Source of the DNA: JAGLQQ01 sp043806135
GTDB lineage: Bacteria > Omnitrophota > Gorgyraeia > B26-G9
Length of the DNA: 64,000 nt
Direction of reading: 5' to 3'
Assembly: GCA_043806135.1 (NCBI GenBank)
Contig: JAZDHG010000016.1
Span: forward strand, 1 to 64,000
Both the position numbers and the translations under genes were made by a program. The notes under the pieces are model-generated. The model saw only the letters and a list, made by a program, of their open reading frames with translations. It made no database searches and was not told where the DNA came from. How positions within the stretch are numbered: position 1 is the first letter of the stretch; each line of letters starts with the position of its first letter. Of this stretch, positions 34,019-41,702 are shown piece by piece.

Positions 34019-34921
34019 ATGAAAAGTAAAGTTCTTGTTGTTGAAGATGATCACAATGATTTGGAACTTCTAACGCAGAAGTTGAAAAATGAACCGTATG
34101 AACTTTTTATCGCAGAGACCGGAGGAAAAGCATTAAATGTTCTGGAAGAGGAGGAAATAGACCTGGTTATTTTAGATATACTCCTTCCTGATATAGACGG
34201 CTTTGAGATATGCAGAAGGATAAGAAAACATGAGAAATATGCTCATGTTCCTGTGCTTTTTCATACTACAGTTCGCACAATCGATGAAAAGCTGATCGGG
34301 CTTGAAATGGGCGCTTCTGATTTTTTAAATAAGACTGCAGATGAAAGAGAATTGCTTCTTAGAATAAGAAATCTGCTGCATGCCAAAAAGGCGATTGACA
34401 CGCTGGTTAAATGTTCGGTGCTGGATGCCTTGACTAATATTTATAACAAGCTGTATTTTCAGCATCGTATTGAAGATGAAATCCAGAGAAGCACAAGATA
34501 TAAAAGGGAATTTTGCTGTGCAATTGTTGATATCGATAACTTTAGACAGATAAATGACCGGCTGGGGTATATTACCGGTGACAGAATATTAAAAAAATTT
34601 GCGGAAATGCTTGATGGTAATATTCGCGGAGCAGATATATTGTGCCGGTGGGGAGGGGACAAATTCGGCTGGCTGCTGCCTGAAACAGCGGTGGATGATT
34701 CCTATCTGGCGGTTGAGAGGTTAAGACACTTTATTATAACTTCAGAGTTCGGCAGCAAGGAGGAAGAGATCAGTCTTACTGTAAGCTGCGGCGTGAGTTC
34801 ATTCAGTAATGCGCAGGGCGGCGTAAAGGAAATTTTTTATCAGGCTGGCGTTGCATTAAAAAAGGCAAAAAGCGAAGGGCGCAACCAGACAAGAGTTTAT
34901 AAAGGAGAAAAAGAAGCTTGA
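34019..34921 (+). CDS. Response regulator with degenerate GGDKF domain
   Basis: This 300-residue paralogue lies 62 bases after the preceding one and has the same layout: receiver with Asp53 and Lys105, then a GGDEF-type domain. The signature is GGDKF at 212-216, with the metal-binding Glu replaced by Lys, so cyclase activity is probably lost. The I-site RGAD at 203-206 is kept, suggesting a c-di-GMP binding or dimerising role. It may regulate its active neighbour. Its stop overlaps the start of mtnA. Confidence 0.92.
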   Translation: MKSKVLVVEDDHNDLELLTQKLKNEPYELFIAETGGKALNVLEEEEIDLVILDILLPDIDGFEICRRIRKHEKYAHVPVLFHTTVRTIDEKLIGLEMGASDFLNKTADERELLLRIRNLLHAKKAIDTLVKCSVLDALTNIYNKLYFQHRIEDEIQRSTRYKREFCCAIVDIDNFRQINDRLGYITGDRILKKFAEMLDGNIRGADILCRWGGDKFGWLLPETAVDDSYLAVERLRHFIITSEFGSKEEEISLTVSCGVSSFSNAQGGVKEIFYQAGVALKKAKSEGRNQTRVYKGEKEA

Positions 34922-35970
34922 AGTTTAAAACAATAACCTGGCAAAAAGGTAAAATCGTCCTGATCGATCAGACGAAATTGCCCGGTTGTGTTGTCTATAT
35001 GCACTGCTCAACAGTAAAACAGTTGTGGCAGGCAATACATGATTTAAAAGTACGCGGTGCTCCGGCAATTGGTGCGGCGGCGGCTTTGGGCATGATGCTG
35101 GGGCTTGGCAAAAAGAATGAAAAGAATTACTTTGAGTTAAAGAAAAATATCGATCTGCTTTTTAAATACATTGCCTCTTCCCGTCCCACTGCGGTAAATC
35201 TGGTCTGGGCACTAAATCGTATGAGAAATGCGGCAGCTGCCAACTGCAATAAATCGGTAGCGGAGATAAAAAAACTTATGCTCAAGGAAGCCGCGGATAT
35301 TATTGATGAGGATAAGTCAAGCTGTTTGACAATGGCGGATAATGCCCAGAAACTCATTAAAAAAAATGACCGTATAATGACTTACTGTAATGCCGGAATG
35401 CTGGCTACGGTTGGCTGCGGAACGGCACTGGGCGTGATTTACCGGGCAAATGAATTAGGTAAAAATGTTAAAGTATACTCCTGTGAGACAAGGCCTCTTC
35501 TGCAGGGAGCAAGGCTTACCTGCTGGGAGCTTCACAGGCATAAAGTTGACGTGACGCTTATCTGTGATAATATGGCTGGGTATCTTATGCAGCAGAAAAA
35601 GATCGATAAGATTTTTGTTGGTGCAGACAGGATTGCTGCCAACGGGGATGCGGCAAATAAGATAGGTTCTTATTCTCTGGCTGTGCTCGCAGCGTTCCAC
35701 AATATTCCGTTCTATGTGGTTGCTCCTTATTCTACCTTTGACCTGAGTTTAAGTTCTGGCAGTGAAATCCCTATCGAAGAGCGCAGTGCGCATGAAGTAA
35801 GAGACGGCTGGTATAAATGCTCAATGGTCGCTCGGGGAGTTAAAATTTATAATCCTGCATTTGATGTTATCCTAAATTCGCTTATTAGTGCAATTGTGAC
35901 TGATACTTGTCTTATAAAACCGCCATATATCAAAAATATAAAAAAATTAAAGAAAATAAACGCGGCATAA
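34918..35970 (+). CDS. mtnA: Methylthioribose-1-phosphate isomerase
   Basis: MtnA isomerises 5-methylthioribose 1-phosphate in the methionine salvage pathway. The 350-residue protein has LKVRGAPAIGAAAALGM, SSRPTAVNL, YCNAGMLATVGCGTALG (catalytic cysteine) and VGADRIAANGDAANKIGS (catalytic aspartate). TTG start overlapping the previous stop. No other mtn gene is in the window, so it may also serve the DHAP-shunt type of salvage, or its partners lie elsewhere. Confidence 0.94.
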   Translation: MKFKTITWQKGKIVLIDQTKLPGCVVYMHCSTVKQLWQAIHDLKVRGAPAIGAAAALGMMLGLGKKNEKNYFELKKNIDLLFKYIASSRPTAVNLVWALNRMRNAAAANCNKSVAEIKKLMLKEAADIIDEDKSSCLTMADNAQKLIKKNDRIMTYCNAGMLATVGCGTALGVIYRANELGKNVKVYSCETRPLLQGARLTCWELHRHKVDVTLICDNMAGYLMQQKKIDKIFVGADRIAANGDAANKIGSYSLAVLAAFHNIPFYVVAPYSTFDLSLSSGSEIPIEERSAHEVRDGWYKCSMVARGVKIYNPAFDVILNSLISAIVTDTCLIKPPYIKNIKKLKKINAA

Positions 35971-35982
35971 AATCATAAAATC

Positions 35983-36891
35983 ATGAAAACATTAAAGCAT
36001 CTTGGTGAGTTTAATTTTATTAAGTCCATTGCCAAAGGATGTCTCAAGCATAAATCCGTGGTAAAAGGCATAGGCGATGATGCTGCAGTGGTACAGCTTG
36101 AAAAAGATCTATTCCTGTTGTTTACTGCAGATATGCTTATTGAAGATGTGCATTTTAAGCGTAATCAGCCGCCGCAGTTAATAGGCCACAAGGCAGTTGC
36201 CTGTTCAATAAGTGATATTGCCGCGATGGGAGGAACGCCTCGTTATGCGCTTATAAGTGTGGCCTTTCCTAAAGATCTTAAGGTCTCGGTCGCCTTGGGT
36301 ATTTACCGCGGCATGCAAAAAACAGCAAAAAAATTCGGCCTGAGCATAATCGGCGGAGATACTAATTCTGCTGATAAAATAATCATTGATGTGAGTATGT
36401 GCGGAATTGCTGCAGGGGGAAAATTTGTATTGCGCTCAGGTGCACGCAAAGGTGATCTTATTTTTGTGACCGGCAAGTTAGGAGGCTCGCACAAAGGCCG
36501 GCATCTTGATTTTACGCCGCGCCTTAAAGAAGCCCGGTTTTTGACAGACGGGTATCCGGTGCATGCGATGATCGATATCTCGGATGGCTTAATCAGCGAC
36601 CTGGGGCATATCCTCGAACAAAGCAAAAAAGGCGCTGTTATCTGGCAGGAATGTGTTCCGGTTTCGCAGAAGGCTGATTCCTGGAAAGATGCTTTTTTTA
36701 CAGGTGAAGATTTTGAATTGCTATTTACTGTTGGGCAATCTTGCGCATATGATTTAAAAAAGCGCTGGCCGTTTAAAAAAGTAAAACTGACTTGTATCGG
36801 TGAAATTACCGCAGCAAACAAAGGCTTGCGTATAAAAGATAAAAATGGAAAGCTGAAAAGGGCAAAGGCCGGCGGATGGAGGCATTTTTAA
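35983..36891 (+). CDS. thiL: Thiamine-monophosphate kinase
   Basis: ThiL phosphorylates thiamine monophosphate to the active diphosphate. The 302-residue protein has GIGDDAAVV, the ADMLIEDVHF motif, SDIAAMGGTPRYALIS and IIGGDTNSAD, all binding ATP or metal. It lies 12 bases after mtnA. Acetolactate synthase and other TPP enzymes in this window would use the product. Confidence 0.94.
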   Translation: MKTLKHLGEFNFIKSIAKGCLKHKSVVKGIGDDAAVVQLEKDLFLLFTADMLIEDVHFKRNQPPQLIGHKAVACSISDIAAMGGTPRYALISVAFPKDLKVSVALGIYRGMQKTAKKFGLSIIGGDTNSADKIIIDVSMCGIAAGGKFVLRSGARKGDLIFVTGKLGGSHKGRHLDFTPRLKEARFLTDGYPVHAMIDISDGLISDLGHILEQSKKGAVIWQECVPVSQKADSWKDAFFTGEDFELLFTVGQSCAYDLKKRWPFKKVKLTCIGEITAANKGLRIKDKNGKLKRAKAGGWRHF

Positions 36892-36894
36892 AAA

Positions 36895-37018
36895 TTGGCA
36901 CTGTTGCAAAACGCACATCTGGGGCGTTATTCACTCACTTACTTGTGCGGCGTACGAGAGTACGCCTCCGCGTTCATTCCTGAATGCCTTGCATCTGCAC
37001 ATTTTGCAACAGCACCAA
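36895..37018. mobile_element. MITE-like palindromic element
   Basis: The element has inverted ends CTGTTGCAAAA (from 36901) and TTTTGCAACAG (to 37012), extended by TTGG and CCAA. Its centre is a strong hairpin GGCGTAC-GAGA-GTACGCC (36949-36966) flanked by CGC and GCG. There is no coding capacity. It resembles miniature palindromic insertions found in many environmental genomes. No clear target duplication is visible. Confidence 0.6.
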
Positions 37019-37051
37019 CTGGCAAACTGGCAACGGGCAACTGGTAACTGA
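37017..37051 (+). repeat. Heptamer array AACTGGC
   Basis: Imperfect 7-bp units AACTGGC, AAACTGGC, AACGGGC, AACTGGT, AACTGAA lie between the palindromic element and tsaE. A related array (ACTGGCA units) is at 38518. Confidence 0.65.
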
Positions 37052-37059
37052 ATACCAAT

Positions 37060-37533
37060 ATGATTACTTTTACGACAAATAGTCCTGAGGAAACAATGCG
37101 TCTTGGCAAACAAATCTGCCGCAGGCTTCCTTTGAATATAGTCATTGCTTTGTCCGGGGATCTGGGTTGCGGAAAAACCACTTTTGTCAAGGGAATGGCG
37201 CAGGCATTAGGGATTGATCCTAAAAAAGTGAACAGTCCGAGCTATGTGCTGATCAAGGAATACAATGTTAAAGAAGGAAATCTGTTTCACCTTGATCTGT
37301 ACAGGCTTGATGGTGTTAAAGAAATATCTATGCTGGGCATAGAAGAATACTTTACACAAAAGGGGCTGCTTGTAATAGAATGGGCGGAAAAAGCAAAAGA
37401 TCTAATGCCGGATGAATATATACAGATAAAGATAAAGGCGCTTTCCGAATACAGACGCACATTAAGCTTTAGCACAAAAGGAAAAAAATATAATAATTTG
37501 CTCAACAGCTTTCAAAGAAAAATAACCGGATGA
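37060..37533 (+). CDS. tsaE: tRNA t6A synthesis ATPase TsaE
   Basis: TsaE is the ATPase of the threonylcarbamoyl-adenosine tRNA modification complex. The 157-residue protein has the P loop SGDLGCGKTTF (about residues 32-42), VNSPSYVLIKEY and FHLDLYRLD, then VIEWAEKA. tsaB follows after a repeat-rich spacer. Confidence 0.95.
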   Translation: MITFTTNSPEETMRLGKQICRRLPLNIVIALSGDLGCGKTTFVKGMAQALGIDPKKVNSPSYVLIKEYNVKEGNLFHLDLYRLDGVKEISMLGIEEYFTQKGLLVIEWAEKAKDLMPDEYIQIKIKALSEYRRTLSFSTKGKKYNNLLNSFQRKITG

Positions 37534-37818
37534 CTGGCAATTCGTAACTTGTATTATTTGGGAGATATGTTTACAATGAAAGATGTTATCAGTTGATGGC
37601 TGAAAAAACTATTTTTACTTCCGCCACAAAGATTGGCGGACAGGCATTCTCCTCTGCCTCAGGCGGACTCCGAGGTGTGCGGAATAAATCCGATATTGTT
37701 TTCTTGAAGTAACTATTAGTAACCGATATTAACTGTTGGTAACCTGTAACTCATAATTCATAATTCGTAATTCGTAATTCATAATTAATAATTCAAAACT
37801 AGTAATTCAAAGGAGCTT
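37534..37818 (+). repeat. Repeat-filled tsaE-tsaB spacer
   Basis: This 285-bp spacer holds no gene. At 37601-37690 it has a structured repeat with CCGCCACAAAGATTGGCGG, a CCTCTGCC/GGCGGA hairpin with CGAGG, and ATAAATCC, related to the elements after tsaB and aroC. At 37708-37747 it has four decamers (AGTAACTATT type). At 37752-37810 it has 7-bp units ATAATTC/GTAATTC. AAAGGAG precedes tsaB. Confidence 0.65.
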
Positions 37819-38505
37819 ATGTACTGCCTGGCCATGGATACTTCAAGTAAGTTTTTGTGTGTTGCCTTGATCAAGGATGAACAGATTATTGGGCAATACA
37901 ACAGGATGCATGACAGACAGCATAGCGTTCTTCTGCTGTCGAAAATAGAAAAAGTCATGAAATCCTGCCGTTTATCGATCAGGGACATTGATTGTCTGGC
38001 AGTTGATATTGGGCCGGGTTCATTTACAGGTTTGCGTATCGGTATTGCTGCGGCAAAAGGCTTAAGTCTTGCCCTGAATAAGCCGATCATAGGTTTTTCT
38101 AGTCTTGACCTGATTGCCGCTTCGCAGAAAGATAGCGGGGACACTATTTGTCCGGTTATTGATGCCAAGCGCCAGCAGGTTTACAGCGCTCTCTATCAAT
38201 GCTCGCAAAATAAAATAAAAAGAAAAGGCGGATATTTTTTGGGGCCAATGAATGAACTGCTTGAAAAAATAACCGGAAAAGTTGTTTTTTGCGGGGATGC
38301 GCTTGGCTTATATCAGGATAGCATAAAAAACCACAAGAGTATTCAGCCTGTTTTTGCAAAGGAGAAATTATGGTATCCAAATCCGGTTTCTTTTTCAAGG
38401 TTATGTTATGGGAGTTACATAAAAAAAGATTTCAAGAATGCCGGGCAGATAGCACCGCTGTATCTTTACCGAAACACCTGCACAGTACGCGGAAAAAGTG
38501 ACTAA
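37819..38505 (+). CDS. tsaB: tRNA t6A synthesis protein TsaB
   Basis: TsaB is the inactive TsaD paralogue that scaffolds the t6A complex. The 228-residue protein has CLAMDTSSKFLCVAL and the hallmark VDIGPGSFTGLRIGIAAAKGL near residues 62-82. The C-terminal region is divergent, as in the family. Confidence 0.94.
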   Translation: MYCLAMDTSSKFLCVALIKDEQIIGQYNRMHDRQHSVLLLSKIEKVMKSCRLSIRDIDCLAVDIGPGSFTGLRIGIAAAKGLSLALNKPIIGFSSLDLIAASQKDSGDTICPVIDAKRQQVYSALYQCSQNKIKRKGGYFLGPMNELLEKITGKVVFCGDALGLYQDSIKNHKSIQPVFAKEKLWYPNPVSFSRLCYGSYIKKDFKNAGQIAPLYLYRNTCTVRGKSD

Positions 38506-38805
38506 TAATCAATAATAAGTTAACTGGCTGACTGGCAACAGGAAACTGGTGACTGTATTATTGTAACTTAGTGTTGACAAAATTAAGGGATACAGGAAAT
38601 GAAAACTATTTTCCCTCATTCTCGTCCTGCCTCAGGCAGGACTGCGAGGAAAACAATGGTTTTTGACATCCTTGTCAAAACCAATGTTTAAATCCGGGAA
38701 AACAGTTTCCATGTCCTTGAAGTGTTAACTTGAGATTGCAATAGTACTGGTGAACGCACAATTTGCAATTAATAATTAATAACCACTAAAAATATTACCA
38801 AATAT
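38506..38805 (+). repeat. Spacer with heptamers and a three-stem repeat element
   Basis: No gene lies in these 300 bases. 7-bp units based on ACTGGCA occur at about 38518-38555. A three-stem element spans about 38600-38715: an outer stem GAAAACTATTTTCCC with GGGAAAACAGTTTCC (13 of 15 paired), a stem CTCG-TCCTGCC with GGCAGGA-CTG-CGAG, and a stem TGGTTTTTGACA with TGTCAAAACCA, followed by TTAAATCC. The same architecture with changed bases recurs at 55750-55862. A short AT-rich stretch precedes alr. Confidence 0.65.
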
Positions 38806-39939
38806 ATGGAAAAAACAGATATTACATATCGTCCAACCTGGGCTGAGATCAATTTAAAGAACCTGGAATTTAATTACCGGCAGCTGAAATGCGCAGCAGG
38901 ACAAAAGATAAAAGTGCTGGCTGCGGTCAAGGCTAATGCTTACGGCCACGGTATACTGGAGGTATCTAGAAAACTGCAAAGTGCAGGAGTGGATTATTTG
39001 GGGGTGGCCAGCATTGATGAAGCGCTTGTCCTGAGGCGAGGTAAGATCAAGGTTCCGATACTTGTTCTGGGCATTGCTTTTTCCAGAAAAGAAATGCAGC
39101 TGGCCATAAAGTTTAATATCACCTTGACTGTTGCCGATTACCCGTATGCACAGATTTTAAATTCTCAGATTTCTGGAAAAAAGAAGATAAAGATACATAT
39201 AAAAGTGGACACAGGCATGGGACGCTTAGGAATCTGGCATGAGCAGGCAAAAGCACAAATAATAAAAATATCCCGGCTGAAAAATTTAAATGTAGAAGGT
39301 ATATATACTCATTTGTCCAGCGCAGACACAGATATTGTGTTTACGCGCAATCAGTTGCGGATTTTTGAATCATTAATAAATGAATTGCGCCAGAATAAAA
39401 TTTCCGTTACCTTTACTCATGCGGCAAATAGTATTGCTGCCTGCAGATTCCCGGGCTTTGGCCTTAATACGATCCGCCCGGGCATAATGCTCTACGGCAT
39501 ATACCCTGATAGAAAACTCAAAGCCTGCATAAAGTTAAAGCAGGTGTTAAGTTTAAAGACAAAAATTACTTATTTGAAAACAGTAGATGCAGGCAGAAGC
39601 ATAAGTTACGGAAGAACTTACATAACTCGGCGCAGGACAAGAATTGCAACTTTGCCTTTAGGATATGCTGATGGATATGCAAGAGCACTGTCAAATAAAG
39701 CAAAAGTTATTATAAAAGGGGTAAAGTACCCTGTTATCGGCAGGGTGTGTATGGATCAAACAATGATTGACGTGGGTATGGGCTCAAAAATAAAAAAAGG
39801 CGACATTGTTACTTTGATCGGATCTCAAGGCTCTCAGAAGATTCAGGCTGAAGACCTGGCTTTTATATGTGATACCATAGCTTATGAAATTACCTGTTGG
39901 ATCTCTTCCCGTGTACCCAGAGTTTTTAAAAATGGGTGA
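38806..39939 (+). CDS. alr: Alanine racemase
   Basis: Alanine racemase makes D-alanine for peptidoglycan. The 377-residue protein has the PLP lysine Lys42 in AAVKANAYGHG, the catalytic tyrosine in SISYGRTY (about residue 267), and PLGYADGY. No good ribosome binding site is visible (AAATAT before ATG). The last codons, Asn-Gly-stop, fall on the left end of a MITE-like repeat (GGGTGA), so the insertion seems to have defined the C terminus. Confidence 0.95.
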   Translation: MEKTDITYRPTWAEINLKNLEFNYRQLKCAAGQKIKVLAAVKANAYGHGILEVSRKLQSAGVDYLGVASIDEALVLRRGKIKVPILVLGIAFSRKEMQLAIKFNITLTVADYPYAQILNSQISGKKKIKIHIKVDTGMGRLGIWHEQAKAQIIKISRLKNLNVEGIYTHLSSADTDIVFTRNQLRIFESLINELRQNKISVTFTHAANSIAACRFPGFGLNTIRPGIMLYGIYPDRKLKACIKLKQVLSLKTKITYLKTVDAGRSISYGRTYITRRRTRIATLPLGYADGYARALSNKAKVIIKGVKYPVIGRVCMDQTMIDVGMGSKIKKGDIVTLIGSQGSQKIQAEDLAFICDTIAYEITCWISSRVPRVFKNG

Positions 39940-40011
39940 ATCTTAATTAAGTTGAATAGTTTTCTATAGCTTAATGATTTGCCAGTTATTAGAATAAATT
40001 AAGAATGCCCC
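39934..40011. mobile_element. MITE-like inverted-repeat element A
   Basis: The ends GGGTGAATCTTAATT (left) and AATTAAGAATGCCCC (right) are imperfect inverted repeats. The 44 bases from TCTTAATTAAGTTGAATAG to ATGATTTGC are nearly identical to those of the element at 57522. It is non-coding, and its left end supplies the alr stop codon. A hairpin AGGTTCTTT/AAAGAACCT follows at 40041-40063, also shared with the other copy. Confidence 0.65.
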
Positions 40012-40072
40012 ATCTAATCGGACTTTTAATCGGTGTAATCAGGTTCTTTAGTTGAAAGAACCTTAAAAATCA

Positions 40073-40100
40073 TTGACTTTAAGTATAGTGATGCTATAAT
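40073..40100 (+). promoter_or_regulatory. Strong sigma-70 promoter of the pilin-like cluster
   Basis: TTGACT (40073-40078) and a perfect TATAAT (40095-40100) are separated by 16 bp. Transcription would start near 40107, only about seven bases before the ATG at 40114, so the first mRNA is almost leaderless and no normal ribosome binding site fits. Confidence 0.75.
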
Positions 40101-40113
40101 TTAAGATTAGGCT

Positions 40114-40443
40114 ATGATGATAAAAAAATATTTAAATAATAAAGGTTTATCATTGGTTGAAGTGGTTATGTCCGCTTTAATTGTGTCTGTGCTTTTGGCA
40201 GGGCTTTATGCTGTTTATATAAGTGCTAAAAACATGACAGCACTTGCTTTGCATAAAGCAGTAGGTTTGGCATGGGCAACATCTAAGATCGAAGGCCGGA
40301 AAAATGGCATGACGGCTGCCTACACTGACCCGTCTGATGACAATATTATTGCTAATGACAAAGGCGGCGCGGTAGCACTGGCTAATACCACCTATTCAAA
40401 TGCGATTACAAGACACTCGGCTACAGCAAGCTGGACAGAATAA
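40114..40443 (+). CDS. Type IV pilin-like protein
   Basis: The 109-residue protein has a class III signal: NNKG followed by LSLVEVVMSALIVSVLLAGLYAVY, with the conserved Glu at +5 of the mature form and a hydrophobic N-terminal helix. It would be processed by the prepilin peptidase at 53448. The short C-terminal domain suggests a minor pilin or pseudopilin (PilV/GspI-like). The next gene starts one base after its stop. Confidence 0.8.
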   Translation: MMIKKYLNNKGLSLVEVVMSALIVSVLLAGLYAVYISAKNMTALALHKAVGLAWATSKIEGRKNGMTAAYTDPSDDNIIANDKGGAVALANTTYSNAITRHSATASWTE

Positions 40444-40444
40444 T

Positions 40445-41176
40445 ATGATATCTGATAAAAGAGGATTTACCTTACTTGAGCTGCAGATGGCCAGTGTTTT
40501 AATGATCGTTGTGCTTATTGCTACGGGTGTAATTTTTTATTTTTCCCTGGCATCGATCCGCTATATACACGATGCGGTCATGGTCTATTCCAATGCAACT
40601 TCAGCGATGAAGACACTGAGTGATGAGATCATGGTCTCAAATTGCTTTGGCAATTCACAAGGTATTAGTTTTGCAACGCCAAACTATAGTTTTTACGGAC
40701 CTCAGGGTTATATTCACGGTATAGATACGGTGACGTTTACTGTACCCGGCGGGCTGGGCTTATCAGGTGTCGAGGCGATGAATGCAACAGGGTGGATGCC
40801 TTCATATGGCGGCGGATCTGCTGCGATATATTTAAGGCAGGCGCCGCAAACGGGAGCTGCTAGCATTGAAGGTGATTTTCCCAGTCATAGTGCGTTGTGT
40901 ATTTCTACCGGACTAAATGCATTGACTGGAATTGGTGAGATGTATGTTGAGGTATCAACCCCAGGCAGTGTACTTGCTCCTGGCGGAGGGGGAAATTATA
41001 CAGTAGCGCATCATATCACGGATTTTAGTTTTCAACCGATAGCGTATAATTGTGTTGCCGTTAGTGTAACAGCAACAGGGAGCGTACTGGATCCCTTTGG
41101 AGCAGATGTTTATCAGGTAACGCTTGGAAAAATGATAACTTTACGCTGTGCTCCTACGGTAAGACCGTGGGAATAA
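40445..41176 (+). CDS. Minor pilin / pseudopilin (PilW- or GspJ-like)
   Basis: ATG at 40445 directly after the preceding stop is chosen over an upstream in-frame start. The 243-residue protein has RG followed by FTLLELQMASVLMIVVL, the prepilin cleavage motif and helix, then a larger Gly/Ser-rich extracellular domain (GGGSAAIYLRQAP, SVLAPGGGGNYTV). Size fits PilW/GspJ minor pilins. Confidence 0.78.
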   Translation: MISDKRGFTLLELQMASVLMIVVLIATGVIFYFSLASIRYIHDAVMVYSNATSAMKTLSDEIMVSNCFGNSQGISFATPNYSFYGPQGYIHGIDTVTFTVPGGLGLSGVEAMNATGWMPSYGGGSAAIYLRQAPQTGAASIEGDFPSHSALCISTGLNALTGIGEMYVEVSTPGSVLAPGGGGNYTVAHHITDFSFQPIAYNCVAVSVTATGSVLDPFGADVYQVTLGKMITLRCAPTVRPWE

Positions 41177-41215
41177 TACGCGGTTATTTTTATAAAAATT
41201 TAAATATGGCGGGTT

Positions 41216-41539
41216 ATGCAAAAAATGCAAAAGAGTAAAAGGAATAAAGCGCAGGCAATGGTCGTGGTTTTTATTTATATCAGCGTGGTTTCCCTTATGG
41301 GGGTCTACATGATGGTTTATGCGGCAAATCTGAATACCTTGGTCATCAGGGAAATAAACCATACCAAGGCATTTTATGCCGGCGAAGCGGCTTTGATCCA
41401 ATCTTTTGCGTCGCTATGTGGCGGCGGAGGTGTATCAAATATGTCGTTTCCCCCGATGACTGTTACAGTGGATTCTGCTGGTATTGGAAACGGATATACC
41501 CGGATCAGGGCAACAGTCAGCAACTGGCAGCAGTGGTGA
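41216..41539 (+). CDS. PilX-like minor pilin component
   Basis: The 107-residue protein has one N-terminal hydrophobic helix (AQAMVVVFIYISVVSLMGVYMMVYA) and then AFYAGEAALIQSF, the segment typical of PilX/GspK-type proteins, but no prepilin cleavage Gly-Glu motif. It is shorter than usual PilX. It completes a group of three pilus-tip-like genes. Confidence 0.65.
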   Translation: MQKMQKSKRNKAQAMVVVFIYISVVSLMGVYMMVYAANLNTLVIREINHTKAFYAGEAALIQSFASLCGGGGVSNMSFPPMTVTVDSAGIGNGYTRIRATVSNWQQW

Positions 41540-41702
41540 GAATCACATAATAAATTAAAAGTAAAAAGTTAAAAGTCACTAAGCTTAACTCTTGAGCGGG
41601 CAATGGCGAGCCTCGCCAATACAGGTAAGCATCTCTGAAGATGGCTAGGCGGGTAAAAAGGTAATAAAGCAGGACGGTAAGTTAGTAAGGATTTAAAAAA
41701 CA
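41540..41702 (+). promoter_or_regulatory. Structured leader before the secreted-protein triplet
   Basis: Two exclusive foldings are possible: TGGCGA/TCGCCA (about 41604-41618) or CTCGCC (41610-41617 region) with GGCGGG (about 41647-41652), the latter enclosing AGCATCT/AGATGGCT. Such alternatives are typical of riboswitches or attenuators, but I cannot match a known aptamer core. Short AAAAGTT heptamer-like units lie at its left end. Confidence 0.35.

Noticed and set aside
41580..41660. GEMM-I c-di-GMP riboswitch
   Set aside because: The required GCAAAGC core and tetraloop-receptor layout are missing; only the general stem geometry is similar.
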